Below, piece after piece: positions 1 to 6,408 of a stretch of DNA of 22,846 bases. The notes beneath the pieces are model-generated. The model saw only the letters and a program-made list of their open reading frames with translations, was not told the DNA's origin and did no database searches. This DNA is from Bacteroidales bacterium UBA1077. GTDB lineage: Bacteria; Bacteroidota; Bacteroidia; Bacteroidales; UBA932. Positions within the stretch are counted from its first letter, which is position 1, and every line of letters begins with the position of its first letter. A program made the translations under genes and the position numbers. The DNA lies in the NCBI GenBank assembly GCA_002314195.1, contig DCCQ01000147.1:1-22846 (forward strand). Reading direction: 5' to 3'.

Positions 1-1205
1 AGACTCATCGTGTTGATCGTCAGTCCCATCCAACGGATTGCAAGCAGCGAGAACACAATGGAAAGCGGGATGGAGATGAGTGAGATTATGGTTGCGCGCC
101 AGTTCATCAGGAATATGAACAGTACGATGATCACGAATATGGCTCCCTCGATCAAGGACTTCTTCACGTTGTCGATTGAACTGTCGATGAAGCGTGACTG
201 ACGGAATATCTGAGAGTTGATCTTGACATCGCCTGGCAGGTTCGCCTTCAGCTCCTCAAGAGCGTTGTCCAATTTTCCGGTAAGAGCCAGCGTATTTGTG
301 TTCGGCTGTTTGGTGACGGTCAGCAGCACTGCAGGCTTGCCATCATTGGAGGCCAGTCCGAGAACAGGAGTCTTGGGACCGATGCGCACGTCAGCGATGG
401 CGTCCAATGTGACAGGCAAACCGTTCTGTGATGTCTTCACCACAGCCTTTTTCAGTTCGTCTATGTCGTTGGTGGACAGAAGACCACGGACGATATATTC
501 GTTGCCATATTCATAAAGAGTACCGCCTGAGGCGTTCTGGTTCATTCCTTTGACAGCGTAGATGACCTCGTCCATCGAGACCCCGTGGCGACGCATCTTG
601 CCTGGGTCCATCAGGATTTGATATTCCTTGATGTCTCCGCCCATCACCGCGACCTGAGCCACTCCGCCTGTCGAGAGGAGTCTTGGCCTGATGGTCCAGT
701 CGGCTATCGTGCGGAGATCCTGCATGGAGGTTGTGTCTGCGGTCAGACCGATGATCATAAGTTCGCCGAGGATGGAAGCCTGGGGACCGAGCGTCGGGTT
801 GCCGACATTCTCAGGAAGGTCCGCCCCCACCATCGCGATTTTCTCGGAGACAATCTGGCGTGCTTTGTAAATGTCTGTTCCCCAGTCGAATTCGATGTTC
901 ACGATGGAGAAGCCGGTAGCAGATGAAGAGCGAACCCTGCGGACGTTGGTCGCTCCGTTGACAGCGGTCTCGATAGGGAAGGTCACAAGCCTTTCGACCT
1001 CTTCCGGGGCCATTCCCTCCGCCTCGGTCATCACCACGACCGTCGGAGCGTTCAGATCCGGGAACACATCGACTTCCGTGTGCATTGTTGAATATAATCC
1101 CGCCACAAGGCAGAGCGCTGCGATCACGAGGATCACCATCCGGTTGTTGAGCGAGAACCGGATGATCCCGTTCAGCAGTCCGTTTTCGTGTTTGAGCTGT
1201 TCCAT
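1..1205 (-). CDS. Heavy-metal efflux RND pump, inner-membrane subunit (CusA/CzcA type), N-terminal part
   Basis: Partial gene running off the left edge; 401 codons are visible of the ~1040 usual for the family. The product is the proton-driven inner-membrane subunit of a tripartite efflux complex. Translation from ATG at 1205 gives a short cytoplasmic start, a first membrane helix around residues 20-36, then a porter domain with family-typical stretches such as DVFPDLNAPTVVV, PEEVERLVTFPIE and STGGVAQV. A second hydrophobic block begins near residue 350 (IFVIIVLFIFLMNWRA), where helices 2 and 3 are expected. The start lies four bases after the stop of the adaptor gene, so the two are probably translationally coupled. 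The metal cannot be read from this part because the methionine or acidic relay residues lie beyond the edge. The His-rich upstream partners fit Cu, Zn, Co or Ni. No outer-membrane factor gene is visible; one may follow off the left edge. Confidence 0.93.
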   Translation of the reverse strand, partial: MEQLKHENGLLNGIIRFSLNNRMVILVIAALCLVAGLYSTMHTEVDVFPDLNAPTVVVMTEAEGMAPEEVERLVTFPIETAVNGATNVRRVRSSSATGFSIVNIEFDWGTDIYKARQIVSEKIAMVGADLPENVGNPTLGPQASILGELMIIGLTADTTSMQDLRTIADWTIRPRLLSTGGVAQVAVMGGDIKEYQILMDPGKMRRHGVSMDEVIYAVKGMNQNASGGTLYEYGNEYIVRGLLSTNDIDELKKAVVKTSQNGLPVTLDAIADVRIGPKTPVLGLASNDGKPAVLLTVTKQPNTNTLALTGKLDNALEELKANLPGDVKINSQIFRQSRFIDSSIDNVKKSLIEGAIFVIIVLFIFLMNWRATIISLISIPLSIVFSLLAIRWMGLTINTMS

Positions 1206-1209
1206 AGGC

Positions 1210-2436
1210 CTAATGACTGTGTGAGTGACCTGCCGGAACTGCCGTTACTGAAGCTAGCTTCACCTGCACGGCTCCTGTGGCGACAACAACCTCGCCTTCT
1301 TTCAATCCGCTCTTGACCAGGACTCTCTCTCCGTCAGACTGTCCGAGTTTGACCTCGCGCTTGAAAAATCCGGTCGCATCGTGCTGTACAAAGACGTAGT
1401 GGATTCCCTGATCCTCGACAACAGCGCTGATTGGAACACTGATGGCCTTAGAGGTGTTCGAGGATTTCAGGAATATGTCAACGTAGGAGCCGGCGATCAA
1501 ATCTCCCTTGTTGTCAAACTCGAATGTCACGGGAATATAACAGTCTCCGTCAGAGGCCTTTCCGTAGCCGAGCAACCTGCCGCCAAGTTCTTTCAGATTG
1601 TAGACGTTGTCGCTGTAGGAAGTGGTGAAGTTCGCGTCCTTAAGTCCGCTGAGCAGTCCGTAGTACCTTTCGGACACATCAGCGCGGAGTCTCAGCCTCC
1701 TGTTTTGGCTGACAACAGCGATTGGAGTGCCTGTTTCCACATAGTCACCTTGGCCGACTGGGAGCTTTTTGATGAAACCACCAAGCGGGGACGCCACACT
1801 GACACCGCCGTCCTTTGAAGTGCTGGAAGCCAAGGCATCGTACTCGGCCTTAGCTTGCTCGAAAGCCAGCTTGCTCTGATCTAAATGACTTTCGCTGACA
1901 ATGTTGTCCTTGCTTAGCTGAATATCTCGTTCATATTCCTTTTTGGCGGCCTCATAAACAGCTTTCGCCTTTGCAAGCTGGTCGCCACCGCCGAGATCCT
2001 TGGAGGAGATTGTCGCGATGATCGAGCCTTTACCCACGGCTGACCCTTCTGTCAGTTTCCCGAAGCTGATGACACCGGAAGTTTTCGCGACGACTGTCAT
2101 CTCGTCTCCCATCGCCGAGAGAATCTGTCCGCTTGTGTGGATCACCTCGGCGAAATCCCCGACGGACACAGTGTCGGTCGTGATTCCGAATGTCTTCTGA
2201 CGTTCAAGGCTCACCTCTATCTTTCCGTTGTGATTGTGACCCTCGTGGCCGTGCTCCGCTTCTTCCGCGTGTCCGTGACCTGCGTGTTCCTCGGCCCCGT
2301 GATCGTGTCCTTCATCGTCGTGACCCTCACAAGCCTCGGCGTTGCCGTGGTCATGTTCATGGCCTTCATGTGAATGGTTGCCGCATCCCGCCAGAATAGC
2401 GCAGGACGCCATCAGTAATAGTATCGTTTTCTTCAT
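1210..2436 (-). CDS. RND efflux periplasmic adaptor lipoprotein (CusB/CzcB type), His-rich
   Basis: 408 residues. This is the membrane-fusion protein linking the inner-membrane pump to an outer-membrane channel. The N-terminus is a lipoprotein signal with lipobox LAGC (Cys18), so the mature protein should be lipid-anchored. Residues 19-71 hold about fifteen histidines mixed with Glu/Asp, and the C-terminus ends HSHSH; both are probable metal-binding tails. The core follows family order: a lipoyl-like half (TVVAKTSGVISFGKLTEGSAV), an alpha-helical hairpin around residues 150-205 rich in Lys/Glu/Ala, the second lipoyl half (SPLGGFIKKLPVGQGDYVETG), a beta-barrel, and a membrane-proximal domain ending with VKSGLKEGEVVVATGA. 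The start has no Shine-Dalgarno sequence, as usual in Bacteroidota. The gene sits between a small His/Cys-rich gene and the pump gene. Its 5' leader contains paired hairpins at 2463-2541. Confidence 0.93.
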   Translation of the reverse strand: MKKTILLLMASCAILAGCGNHSHEGHEHDHGNAEACEGHDDEGHDHGAEEHAGHGHAEEAEHGHEGHNHNGKIEVSLERQKTFGITTDTVSVGDFAEVIHTSGQILSAMGDEMTVVAKTSGVISFGKLTEGSAVGKGSIIATISSKDLGGGDQLAKAKAVYEAAKKEYERDIQLSKDNIVSESHLDQSKLAFEQAKAEYDALASSTSKDGGVSVASPLGGFIKKLPVGQGDYVETGTPIAVVSQNRRLRLRADVSERYYGLLSGLKDANFTTSYSDNVYNLKELGGRLLGYGKASDGDCYIPVTFEFDNKGDLIAGSYVDIFLKSSNTSKAISVPISAVVEDQGIHYVFVQHDATGFFKREVKLGQSDGERVLVKSGLKEGEVVVATGAVQVKLASVTAVPAGHSHSH

Positions 2437-2462
2437 TTGATTGATTTGTTATTTCATTGACG

Positions 2463-2541
2463 GTGCGTGAAACCTTGCGATTCACGCACAAATGGATCTA
2501 AATCCGATTCTCGTGCGTGACAATAGACTTTCCACGCACGA
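2463..2541 (-). promoter_or_regulatory. Paired inverted repeats in the leader of the metal adaptor gene
   Basis: The 123-base gap between the two minus-strand genes holds four copies of GTGCGTG or its complement. They form two perfect inverted repeats: GTGCGTGAA at 2463-2471 with TTCACGCAC at 2481-2489 (9 bp, 9-base loop), and TCGTGCGTG at 2511-2519 with CACGCACGA at 2533-2541 (9 bp, 13-base loop). The inner arms (2483-2489 and 2513-2519) can also pair with each other, around a small nested hairpin GGAT/ATCC at 2494-2497 and 2502-2505. Two mutually exclusive folds are therefore possible. Paired protein-binding operators or dispersed palindromic repeats are equally open readings. No T-run follows either hairpin, so simple terminators are unlikely. 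Confidence 0.7.
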
Positions 2542-2559
2542 ATGAAGGTGAGTTGAAAA

Positions 2560-2976
2560 TTATGCCGCTACAGGAGGGGCATTGGGAGCCGCTGAAGAGA
2601 CCAGCGGCTGCACGACCATGGGTATGAGATCCCCGGAAGCATATTCAAAGACAGTGCTTTCAAGATAGATTGTCAATAGGTTGGAAAGAATCGCCAGAAT
2701 CGGGAATATGTTGGTTCCTTCGATGCCGAAGTCTTGGTGGTCGATTTGCAGCCTCTCCGACGGGCAGTACTGCTTGTGCGCCACGCAATGGCTCTCGTCC
2801 TGATTGTGGTTCGCGTCTGAATGGTGTGTGTGCTCATCGTCACAGCAACCGTCCATCCCGCAGACCTCTTCCACAACGCAGATCATTGTCTGATGATGGT
2901 GATGTGGCAGCACCGTCGCCAGTGTCACCATCATCATCGCCAGAAAGATCGGCACTATGGACAATTTTCTCAACAT
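2560..2976 (-). CDS. Small His/Cys-rich membrane-associated protein, DUF6769-like, likely metal-related
   Basis: 138 residues from ATG at 2976. An in-frame TTG at 3009 lies upstream of the promoter box TAAATTTG (2998-3005, minus strand), so it cannot be the start if that promoter is used. Residues 5-23 form one hydrophobic signal or anchor segment. It is followed by HHHH, then Cys-containing motifs (CVVEEVCGMDGCC), a His/Asp/Glu stretch (DDEHTHHSDANHNQDESHC) and a later CPSERL. A second hydrophobic stretch (FPILAILSNLLTIYL) lies near residues 91-106, and the tail is Pro/Ala-rich. It resembles the small His-rich proteins encoded upstream of cation-efflux adaptors in Bacteroides, which I recall as DUF6769; I could not check this. 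It is first in the apparent operon with the adaptor and pump, which suggests extracytoplasmic metal binding or sensing. Function is unproven. Confidence 0.8.
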   Translation of the reverse strand: MLRKLSIVPIFLAMMMVTLATVLPHHHHQTMICVVEEVCGMDGCCDDEHTHHSDANHNQDESHCVAHKQYCPSERLQIDHQDFGIEGTNIFPILAILSNLLTIYLESTVFEYASGDLIPMVVQPLVSSAAPNAPPVAA

Positions 2977-2997
2977 AATGTCATTCGGACAATCATG

Positions 2998-3005
2998 CAA
3001 ATTTA
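2998..3005 (-). promoter_or_regulatory. -7 promoter box for the metal efflux operon
   Basis: Minus-strand TAAATTTG matches the Bacteroidota -7 consensus TAnnTTTG and lies 21 bases before the ATG at 2976. No clear -33 TTTG is seen. It places transcription start near 2992 and supports the ATG at 2976 over the upstream TTG. Confidence 0.55.
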
Positions 3006-3081
3006 GCAATTATTATTTGAGAATTACATGTTCATAGGTAACTTCTTGTGTGGACGGGTGTGATATTCGTGTTTTTTTATG

Positions 3082-3089
3082 TAAGTTTG
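3082..3089 (+). promoter_or_regulatory. -7 promoter box for the RNase HI gene, implying a very short leader
   Basis: TAAGTTTG matches TAnnTTTG and ends only five bases before the ATG at 3095. Transcription start would fall at or next to the start codon, so the mRNA may be leaderless. An upstream in-frame start at 3050 would precede the promoter and is therefore disfavoured. Confidence 0.5.
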
Positions 3090-3094
3090 CGGTC

Positions 3095-3616
3095 ATGGAA
3101 ATGAATTCTGCGAGACCGAAGATATTCCTGTACACAGATGGCGCTTCCAGCGGGAACCCTGGACCTGGTGGCTATGGAGTTGTGCTGAAGTGCGCAGGGC
3201 ATGAGAAGGAGATGAGCGGCGGATTCATCCGTACGACAAATAATCGGATGGAACTGCTTGCGGTAATCAAAGGTTTGGAGGCTATCAAGTGGCAAAACGC
3301 TGAGGTTGAAGTGTATAGTGACTCGTCTTATGTGGTGAACGCTGTTAATGAAGGGTGGCTTCTGAACTGGGAGCGTAAAGGATGGAAGAAGGTGAAGAAC
3401 CCGGATCTCTGGATTCGGTTCCTGAGCGTTTATCGGATGCACCAGGTGACGTTTCACTGGTTGAAAGGACATAACGGGCATCCTGAGAACGAGCGTTGTG
3501 ACAGACTTGCTGTGGCTTCGGGTGCAGGTGCGGTGGCGGCAGGGAAGAAACTTCCCGTCGATGAAGGCTATGAGGCGAATGCCGTCGCGGAGGCCGGAAC
3601 CATCGAATTCTGTTAA
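3095..3616 (+). CDS. rnhA: Ribonuclease HI
   Basis: 173 residues. The enzyme cleaves the RNA strand of RNA-DNA hybrids during replication and R-loop removal. The full catalytic set is visible when numbered from ATG 3095: Asp15 in YTDGASSGNPG, Glu53 in NNRMELL, Asp76 in VYSDSSYVV, His126 in KGHNGHPENERCD, and Asp136. The basic handle region (NWERKGWKKVKNPDLW) is present, so this is the E. coli-like type. About 20 residues past the core, rich in Ala/Gly/Glu, form a C-terminal extension of no known role. The frame is open upstream to 3050, but the -7 box at 3082-3089 argues for 3095, or the ATG at 3101 six bases on. It stands alone on the plus strand, divergent from the metal operon. Confidence 0.95.
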   Translation: MEMNSARPKIFLYTDGASSGNPGPGGYGVVLKCAGHEKEMSGGFIRTTNNRMELLAVIKGLEAIKWQNAEVEVYSDSSYVVNAVNEGWLLNWERKGWKKVKNPDLWIRFLSVYRMHQVTFHWLKGHNGHPENERCDRLAVASGAGAVAAGKKLPVDEGYEANAVAEAGTIEFC

Positions 3617-3665
3617 AATATCCCGCCATGCGTAATAAAAAAGCAGGTTATTCCTTTCAATTTCC

Positions 3666-3673
3666 TAAATTTG
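3666..3673 (+). promoter_or_regulatory. -7 promoter box for pdxA
   Basis: TAAATTTG matches TAnnTTTG, 64 bases before the pdxA ATG at 3738. No convincing -33 element is seen at the right distance. It probably serves pdxA and rfbB together. Confidence 0.5.
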
Positions 3674-3737
3674 TAAATGAATATGTCCACGTCGGCTCCG
3701 GTCGGTCGTGACCGCTAAATACAATACAGTAAGCATT

Positions 3738-4784
3738 ATGGAAAGAAATAACAGAAAACCTATTGTAGGCATCACGCAGGGTGACGGCAATGGAATTGGC
3801 TATGAAGTGATTATCAAATCGTTGGCAGATGCCAGAATCCTGGATTCATTCACTCCTGTGATTTACGGATCGTCAAAGATTTTCGGATTCTACCGCAAGC
3901 TCATCCACAATCTTGACCAGATGGACACCTATGTCATCCAGAGCGCCAAGGATGCCAAACCTAAAAAGATCAACATTGTCAACTGCTTGCCGGACAACGT
4001 GTTCGTAGAGCCGGGGCAGTCCACTCCTGAGTCAGCCAAGTCGGCTATCCGGTCGCTTGAGTGCGCAGTTGAGGACATCAAGGCCGGTGACATCGACGTG
4101 CTGGTGACCGCCCCGATCAACAAGAAGGCCATGGTCGCCGAAGGTTTCGGGAACACAGGCCACACTGAATATCTCCAGAAGGAGTTCGGAGTGGATGACG
4201 TGCTGATGTTCATGGTCTCGGACCAGCTGAGGATCAGTGTCGTGACCGGGCATATTCCTTTAAAGGATGTGCCGGCTTCAATTACTCAGGAGAAGATTGT
4301 GAACAAGCTGAGGCTCATGACCGCCTCGCTGAAGAGGGATTTCGGCATCGTGGAGCCAAAAATCGCGGTGTTGGGTTTGAACCCGCATTGCGGTGACGGC
4401 GGACTGCTCGGCGACGAGGAGGAGACGATCATCCTGCCGGCAGTGAAGGCTGCCAACGCAGAAGGCCTTCTGGCTTTCGGACCATACTCTCCCGACGGAT
4501 TCTTCGGGCTTGGACATTACGCCAAGTTCGATGCCACGCTTGCCATGTACCACGACCAGGGACTGGCTCCGTTCAAGGCTCTTGCCTTTGAAGATGGCGT
4601 GAACTTCACGGCCGGGCTTCCGATAGTCAGGACTTCTCCGGACCATGGCACCGCTTACGAGATGGCCGGACGCGACGAGGCTGACCCTCAGTCAATGATG
4701 TCATCCATCTACGCGGCTATCGACATTTTCCGCAGACGCGCCGCATTCGACGAAATGCAAGAGAAGAGGATGCAGAAAAAGTGA
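3738..4784 (+). CDS. pdxA: 4-hydroxythreonine-4-phosphate dehydrogenase
   Basis: 348 residues from ATG 3738; an in-frame GTG at 3708 would add ten residues unlike the family. PdxA oxidises 4-phosphohydroxy-L-threonine with NAD, in the DXP-dependent route to pyridoxal phosphate. Family signatures are complete: GITQGDGNGIGYEV at the N-terminus, the substrate loop NKKAMVAEGFGNTGHTEYL, the three metal-binding histidines (His172 in GHIPLKDV, His217 in NPHCGDGG, His272 in YHDQGLAPFK), and the C-terminal NFTAGLPIVRTSPDHGTAYEMAG. The length is somewhat above E. coli PdxA (~330). The next gene, rfbB, starts six bases after the stop, so the two are likely cotranscribed although their pathways are unrelated. 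The TAnnTTTG box at 3666-3673 is the likely promoter. Confidence 0.96.
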   Translation: MERNNRKPIVGITQGDGNGIGYEVIIKSLADARILDSFTPVIYGSSKIFGFYRKLIHNLDQMDTYVIQSAKDAKPKKINIVNCLPDNVFVEPGQSTPESAKSAIRSLECAVEDIKAGDIDVLVTAPINKKAMVAEGFGNTGHTEYLQKEFGVDDVLMFMVSDQLRISVVTGHIPLKDVPASITQEKIVNKLRLMTASLKRDFGIVEPKIAVLGLNPHCGDGGLLGDEEETIILPAVKAANAEGLLAFGPYSPDGFFGLGHYAKFDATLAMYHDQGLAPFKALAFEDGVNFTAGLPIVRTSPDHGTAYEMAGRDEADPQSMMSSIYAAIDIFRRRAAFDEMQEKRMQKK

Positions 4785-4790
4785 AAACTC

Positions 4791-5915
4791 ATGAATATGA
4801 ACTATAAGCGATCAATCCTGATTACCGGAGGAGCTGGTTTCATCGGCAGCCATGTGGTGAGATTATTTGTCAACAAGTACCCTGAATATAGGATCATAAA
4901 TCTTGACAAACTGACTTACGCCGGCAATCTTGCCAATCTGAAAGACATTGAGAAACGCCCGAACTACGTTTTCGTCAAGGCAGACATCTGCGACCTTGAG
5001 GCTGTCCGCAAGGTGATCTCTGAATATGCCGTTGACGGTGTGATCCACCTTGCCGCCGAGAGCCATGTTGACCGCTCCATAAAGGATCCGTTCATATTCG
5101 CAAAGACAAATGTGCTTGGCACATTGACCCTTCTTCAGGCCGCCCGTGAGTTCTGGGAACCGAAAGGATGGGAAGGAAAGCGGTTCTACCATATTTCCAC
5201 AGATGAGGTTTATGGGGCTCTTGAACTTACAAGGCCGGAGGGCGATCCGGCCGGAAACGAGTGTGGCGGAGGACCGTTTGGAGACACCTTCTTCACTGAA
5301 GAGTGCAAGTACCAGCCTCATAGTCCGTACTCGGCGTCCAAGGCCTCAAGCGATCATTTTGTCAGGGCTTATCATGACACCTACGGGATGCCGGCCATTG
5401 TGACCAACTGCTCTAACAATTACGGCCCGTATCAGTTCCCGGAAAAACTGATTCCGTTGTTCATCAACAACATCCGTCAGCGCCGTCCTCTTCCGGTCTA
5501 TGGGAAAGGAGAGAACGTACGAGACTGGCTTTATGTCGAGGATCACGCTCGCGCCATCGATCTGATTTTCCACGAGGGCAAGATTGCCGAGACGTACAAC
5601 ATCGGAGGCTTCAACGAGTGGAAGAACATCGACCTTATCAAGGTATTGATCAGGACCGTGGACCGGCTGCTTGGCCGACATGATGGTGCGGATGACGATC
5701 TGATCACTTTCGTCACTGACCGCAAGGGCCATGATATGCGCTATGCCATTGATTCGTCAAAACTCAAGAACGAATTAGGGTGGCAGCCAAGTCTTCAGTT
5801 CGCCGAAGGCATTGAGAAGACCGTGCGCTGGTACCTTGACAACGGACAGTGGCTGGACAATGTCACCAGCGGGGAGTACCTAAGGTACTATGATGATATG
5901 TACCATAATCGATAG
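4791..5915 (+). CDS. rfbB: dTDP-glucose 4,6-dehydratase
   Basis: 374 residues. This short-chain dehydrogenase/reductase family enzyme converts dTDP-glucose to dTDP-4-keto-6-deoxyglucose, the second step to dTDP-rhamnose and related sugars of surface polysaccharides. The NAD-binding GGAGFIG lies at residues 13-19. Catalytic Thr137-Asp138-Glu139 are in STDEVYG, and Tyr180 and Lys184 form the YxxxK pair in SPYSASK. The product-binding RDWLYVEDHARAI and the C-terminal W-rich region (VRWYLDNGQWLDN) are typical. The start MNMN offers ATG 4791 or 4797; both fit. No other dTDP-rhamnose genes (rfbA, C, D) are in the window. It follows pdxA by six bases. A palindromic repeat copy begins eight bases after its stop. 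Confidence 0.95.
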   Translation: MNMNYKRSILITGGAGFIGSHVVRLFVNKYPEYRIINLDKLTYAGNLANLKDIEKRPNYVFVKADICDLEAVRKVISEYAVDGVIHLAAESHVDRSIKDPFIFAKTNVLGTLTLLQAAREFWEPKGWEGKRFYHISTDEVYGALELTRPEGDPAGNECGGGPFGDTFFTEECKYQPHSPYSASKASSDHFVRAYHDTYGMPAIVTNCSNNYGPYQFPEKLIPLFINNIRQRRPLPVYGKGENVRDWLYVEDHARAIDLIFHEGKIAETYNIGGFNEWKNIDLIKVLIRTVDRLLGRHDGADDDLITFVTDRKGHDMRYAIDSSKLKNELGWQPSLQFAEGIEKTVRWYLDNGQWLDNVTSGEYLRYYDDMYHNR

Positions 5916-5922
5916 GACGATC

Positions 5923-5946
5923 GGTCACAGAGCTTGTCGAAGTGAC
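5923..5946. repeat. REP-like palindromic repeat, copy 1
   Basis: Core GGTCAC...GAGCTTGTCGAAGTGAC. The arms GTCAC (5924-5928) and GTGAC (5942-5946) pair perfectly. It lies directly after the rfbB stop. It is the intergenic member of a three-copy family in this window; the others are at 13752-13775 and 16997-17020. The central TGTCGA is shared by all three. Confidence 0.75.
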
Positions 5947-5980
5947 TTATACACAATAAAATGCTGAGACACAGTGGCAG

Positions 5981-6123
5981 AAAAAAAATAACTTTCCGCT
6001 TGCGGTAAGGTTTTCTGATGGAGATGCGCTTCCGCATCTGGCATTCCTGCTGCCTCGCGGCCTTGAATCCAAGGAGTTCCGCTTTGGCGTCCAATCAGCC
6101 TTTGCCTGCTAGACAGAAAGTGT
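5981..6123 (-). ncRNA. Candidate structured non-coding RNA (~142 nt), not matched to a known family
   Basis: The minus strand shows a complete transcription unit. There is a Bacteroidota promoter with exact spacing (TTTG at 6154-6157, 19 bases, TACCTTTG at 6127-6134), a predicted 5' end near 6122, and an eight-U tract at 5981-5988. The 5' and 3' ends pair: GAAAGT/ACTTTC, 6116-6121 with 5991-5996. Inside, CTGAT/ATCAG (6015-6019 with 6094-6098) plus GG/CC (6020-6021 with 6091-6092) closes a multiloop; AAGG/CCTT (6007-6010 with 6099-6102) may extend it. The multiloop holds three hairpins: 6022-6039 (7 bp, GAAG loop in the RNA), 6040-6054 (4 bp, 7-base loop) and 6057-6082 (CCTTG/CAAGG inside GCGG/CCGC). 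I recognise no tRNA, SRP RNA, tmRNA, RNase P or 6S pattern. No gene follows on this strand, so it is not a 5' riboswitch. It could act as a trans-acting sRNA. Confidence refers to being a transcribed structured RNA. Confidence 0.7.
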
Positions 6124-6126
6124 ACG

Positions 6127-6157
6127 CAAAGGTAATCATTATTTTGTTAACTCCAAA
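6127..6157 (-). promoter_or_regulatory. Promoter of the candidate ncRNA
   Basis: On the minus strand, TTTG (6154-6157), then 19 bases, then TACCTTTG (6127-6134). This is a full match to the Bacteroidota consensus TTTG-N19-21-TAnnTTTG, and one of the two best promoters in the window. Nothing else on this strand is placed to use it. Confidence 0.7.
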
Positions 6158-6291
6158 TATTTTTAGGTAATTTATTGAAAAAATAATTTATTTGAGCATA
6201 AATAAGTGTTTATATTATAGTACGATAATATGCATTCGCACCACTTGAAGTGATGTTTTAAGTGACTCCTAAATGCCCAAACTTTAAAAAA
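6158..6291. other. AT-rich intergenic stretch without a recognised gene
   Basis: Between the ncRNA promoter and the hairpin after ssb the sequence is markedly AT-rich with no supportable coding region. It has a small palindrome (CACTT-G-AAGTG, 6242-6252) and a related AAGTGA a few bases on. These might be binding sites, but nothing firm can be said. Confidence 0.5.
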
Positions 6292-6344
6292 TCCCGATGG
6301 TTTCCCTCTCCATCACCAGCCTCTACCTCCTCTGACCATCGGGA
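6285..6344 (-). terminator. Hairpin with purine-rich loop and U-tract downstream of ssb
   Basis: A perfect 10-bp stem, TCCCGATGGT (6292-6301) with ACCATCGGGA (6335-6344), is followed on the minus strand by a run of T residues at 6286-6291. This fits an intrinsic terminator for ssb. The 33-base loop is unusually long and, on the minus strand, almost all purine, with AGGAGG inside it. It may be a processed 3' RNA rather than a plain terminator. Confidence 0.65.
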
Positions 6345-6408
6345 CAATCCACAATAATAAAACTATGACACACAAACAGACCGTGGATGTGTTACGAAGT
6401 CCGGCCGG

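Noticed and set aside
661..690. CCTGTCGAGAGG within the RND gene as a fourth repeat copy
   Set aside because: Only part of the core matches, there are no complementary arms, and it encodes a family-conserved STGGVAQV-type segment.
2190..2399. Long frames opposite the His-rich adaptor and obgE genes
   Set aside because: They are shadows created by the skewed codon content of His/Asp- and Gly-rich coding on the other strand.
3007..3009. TTG start extending the His/Cys-rich protein by 11 residues
   Set aside because: The TAAATTTG promoter box at 2998-3005 lies downstream of it, and the hydrophobic signal segment begins properly after the ATG at 2976.
5888..6094. Minus-strand open frame from TTG through the candidate ncRNA (68 codons)
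   Set aside because: It has a TTG start, runs through the U-tract and the 3' end of rfbB, and the sequence is better explained by paired RNA helices.
5981..6123. The structured region as SRP RNA or 6S RNA
   Set aside because: It contains AGCAG and GGAA words, but not the ordered SRP helix-8 pattern. It is multibranched, unlike the single long rod with a central bubble of 6S.
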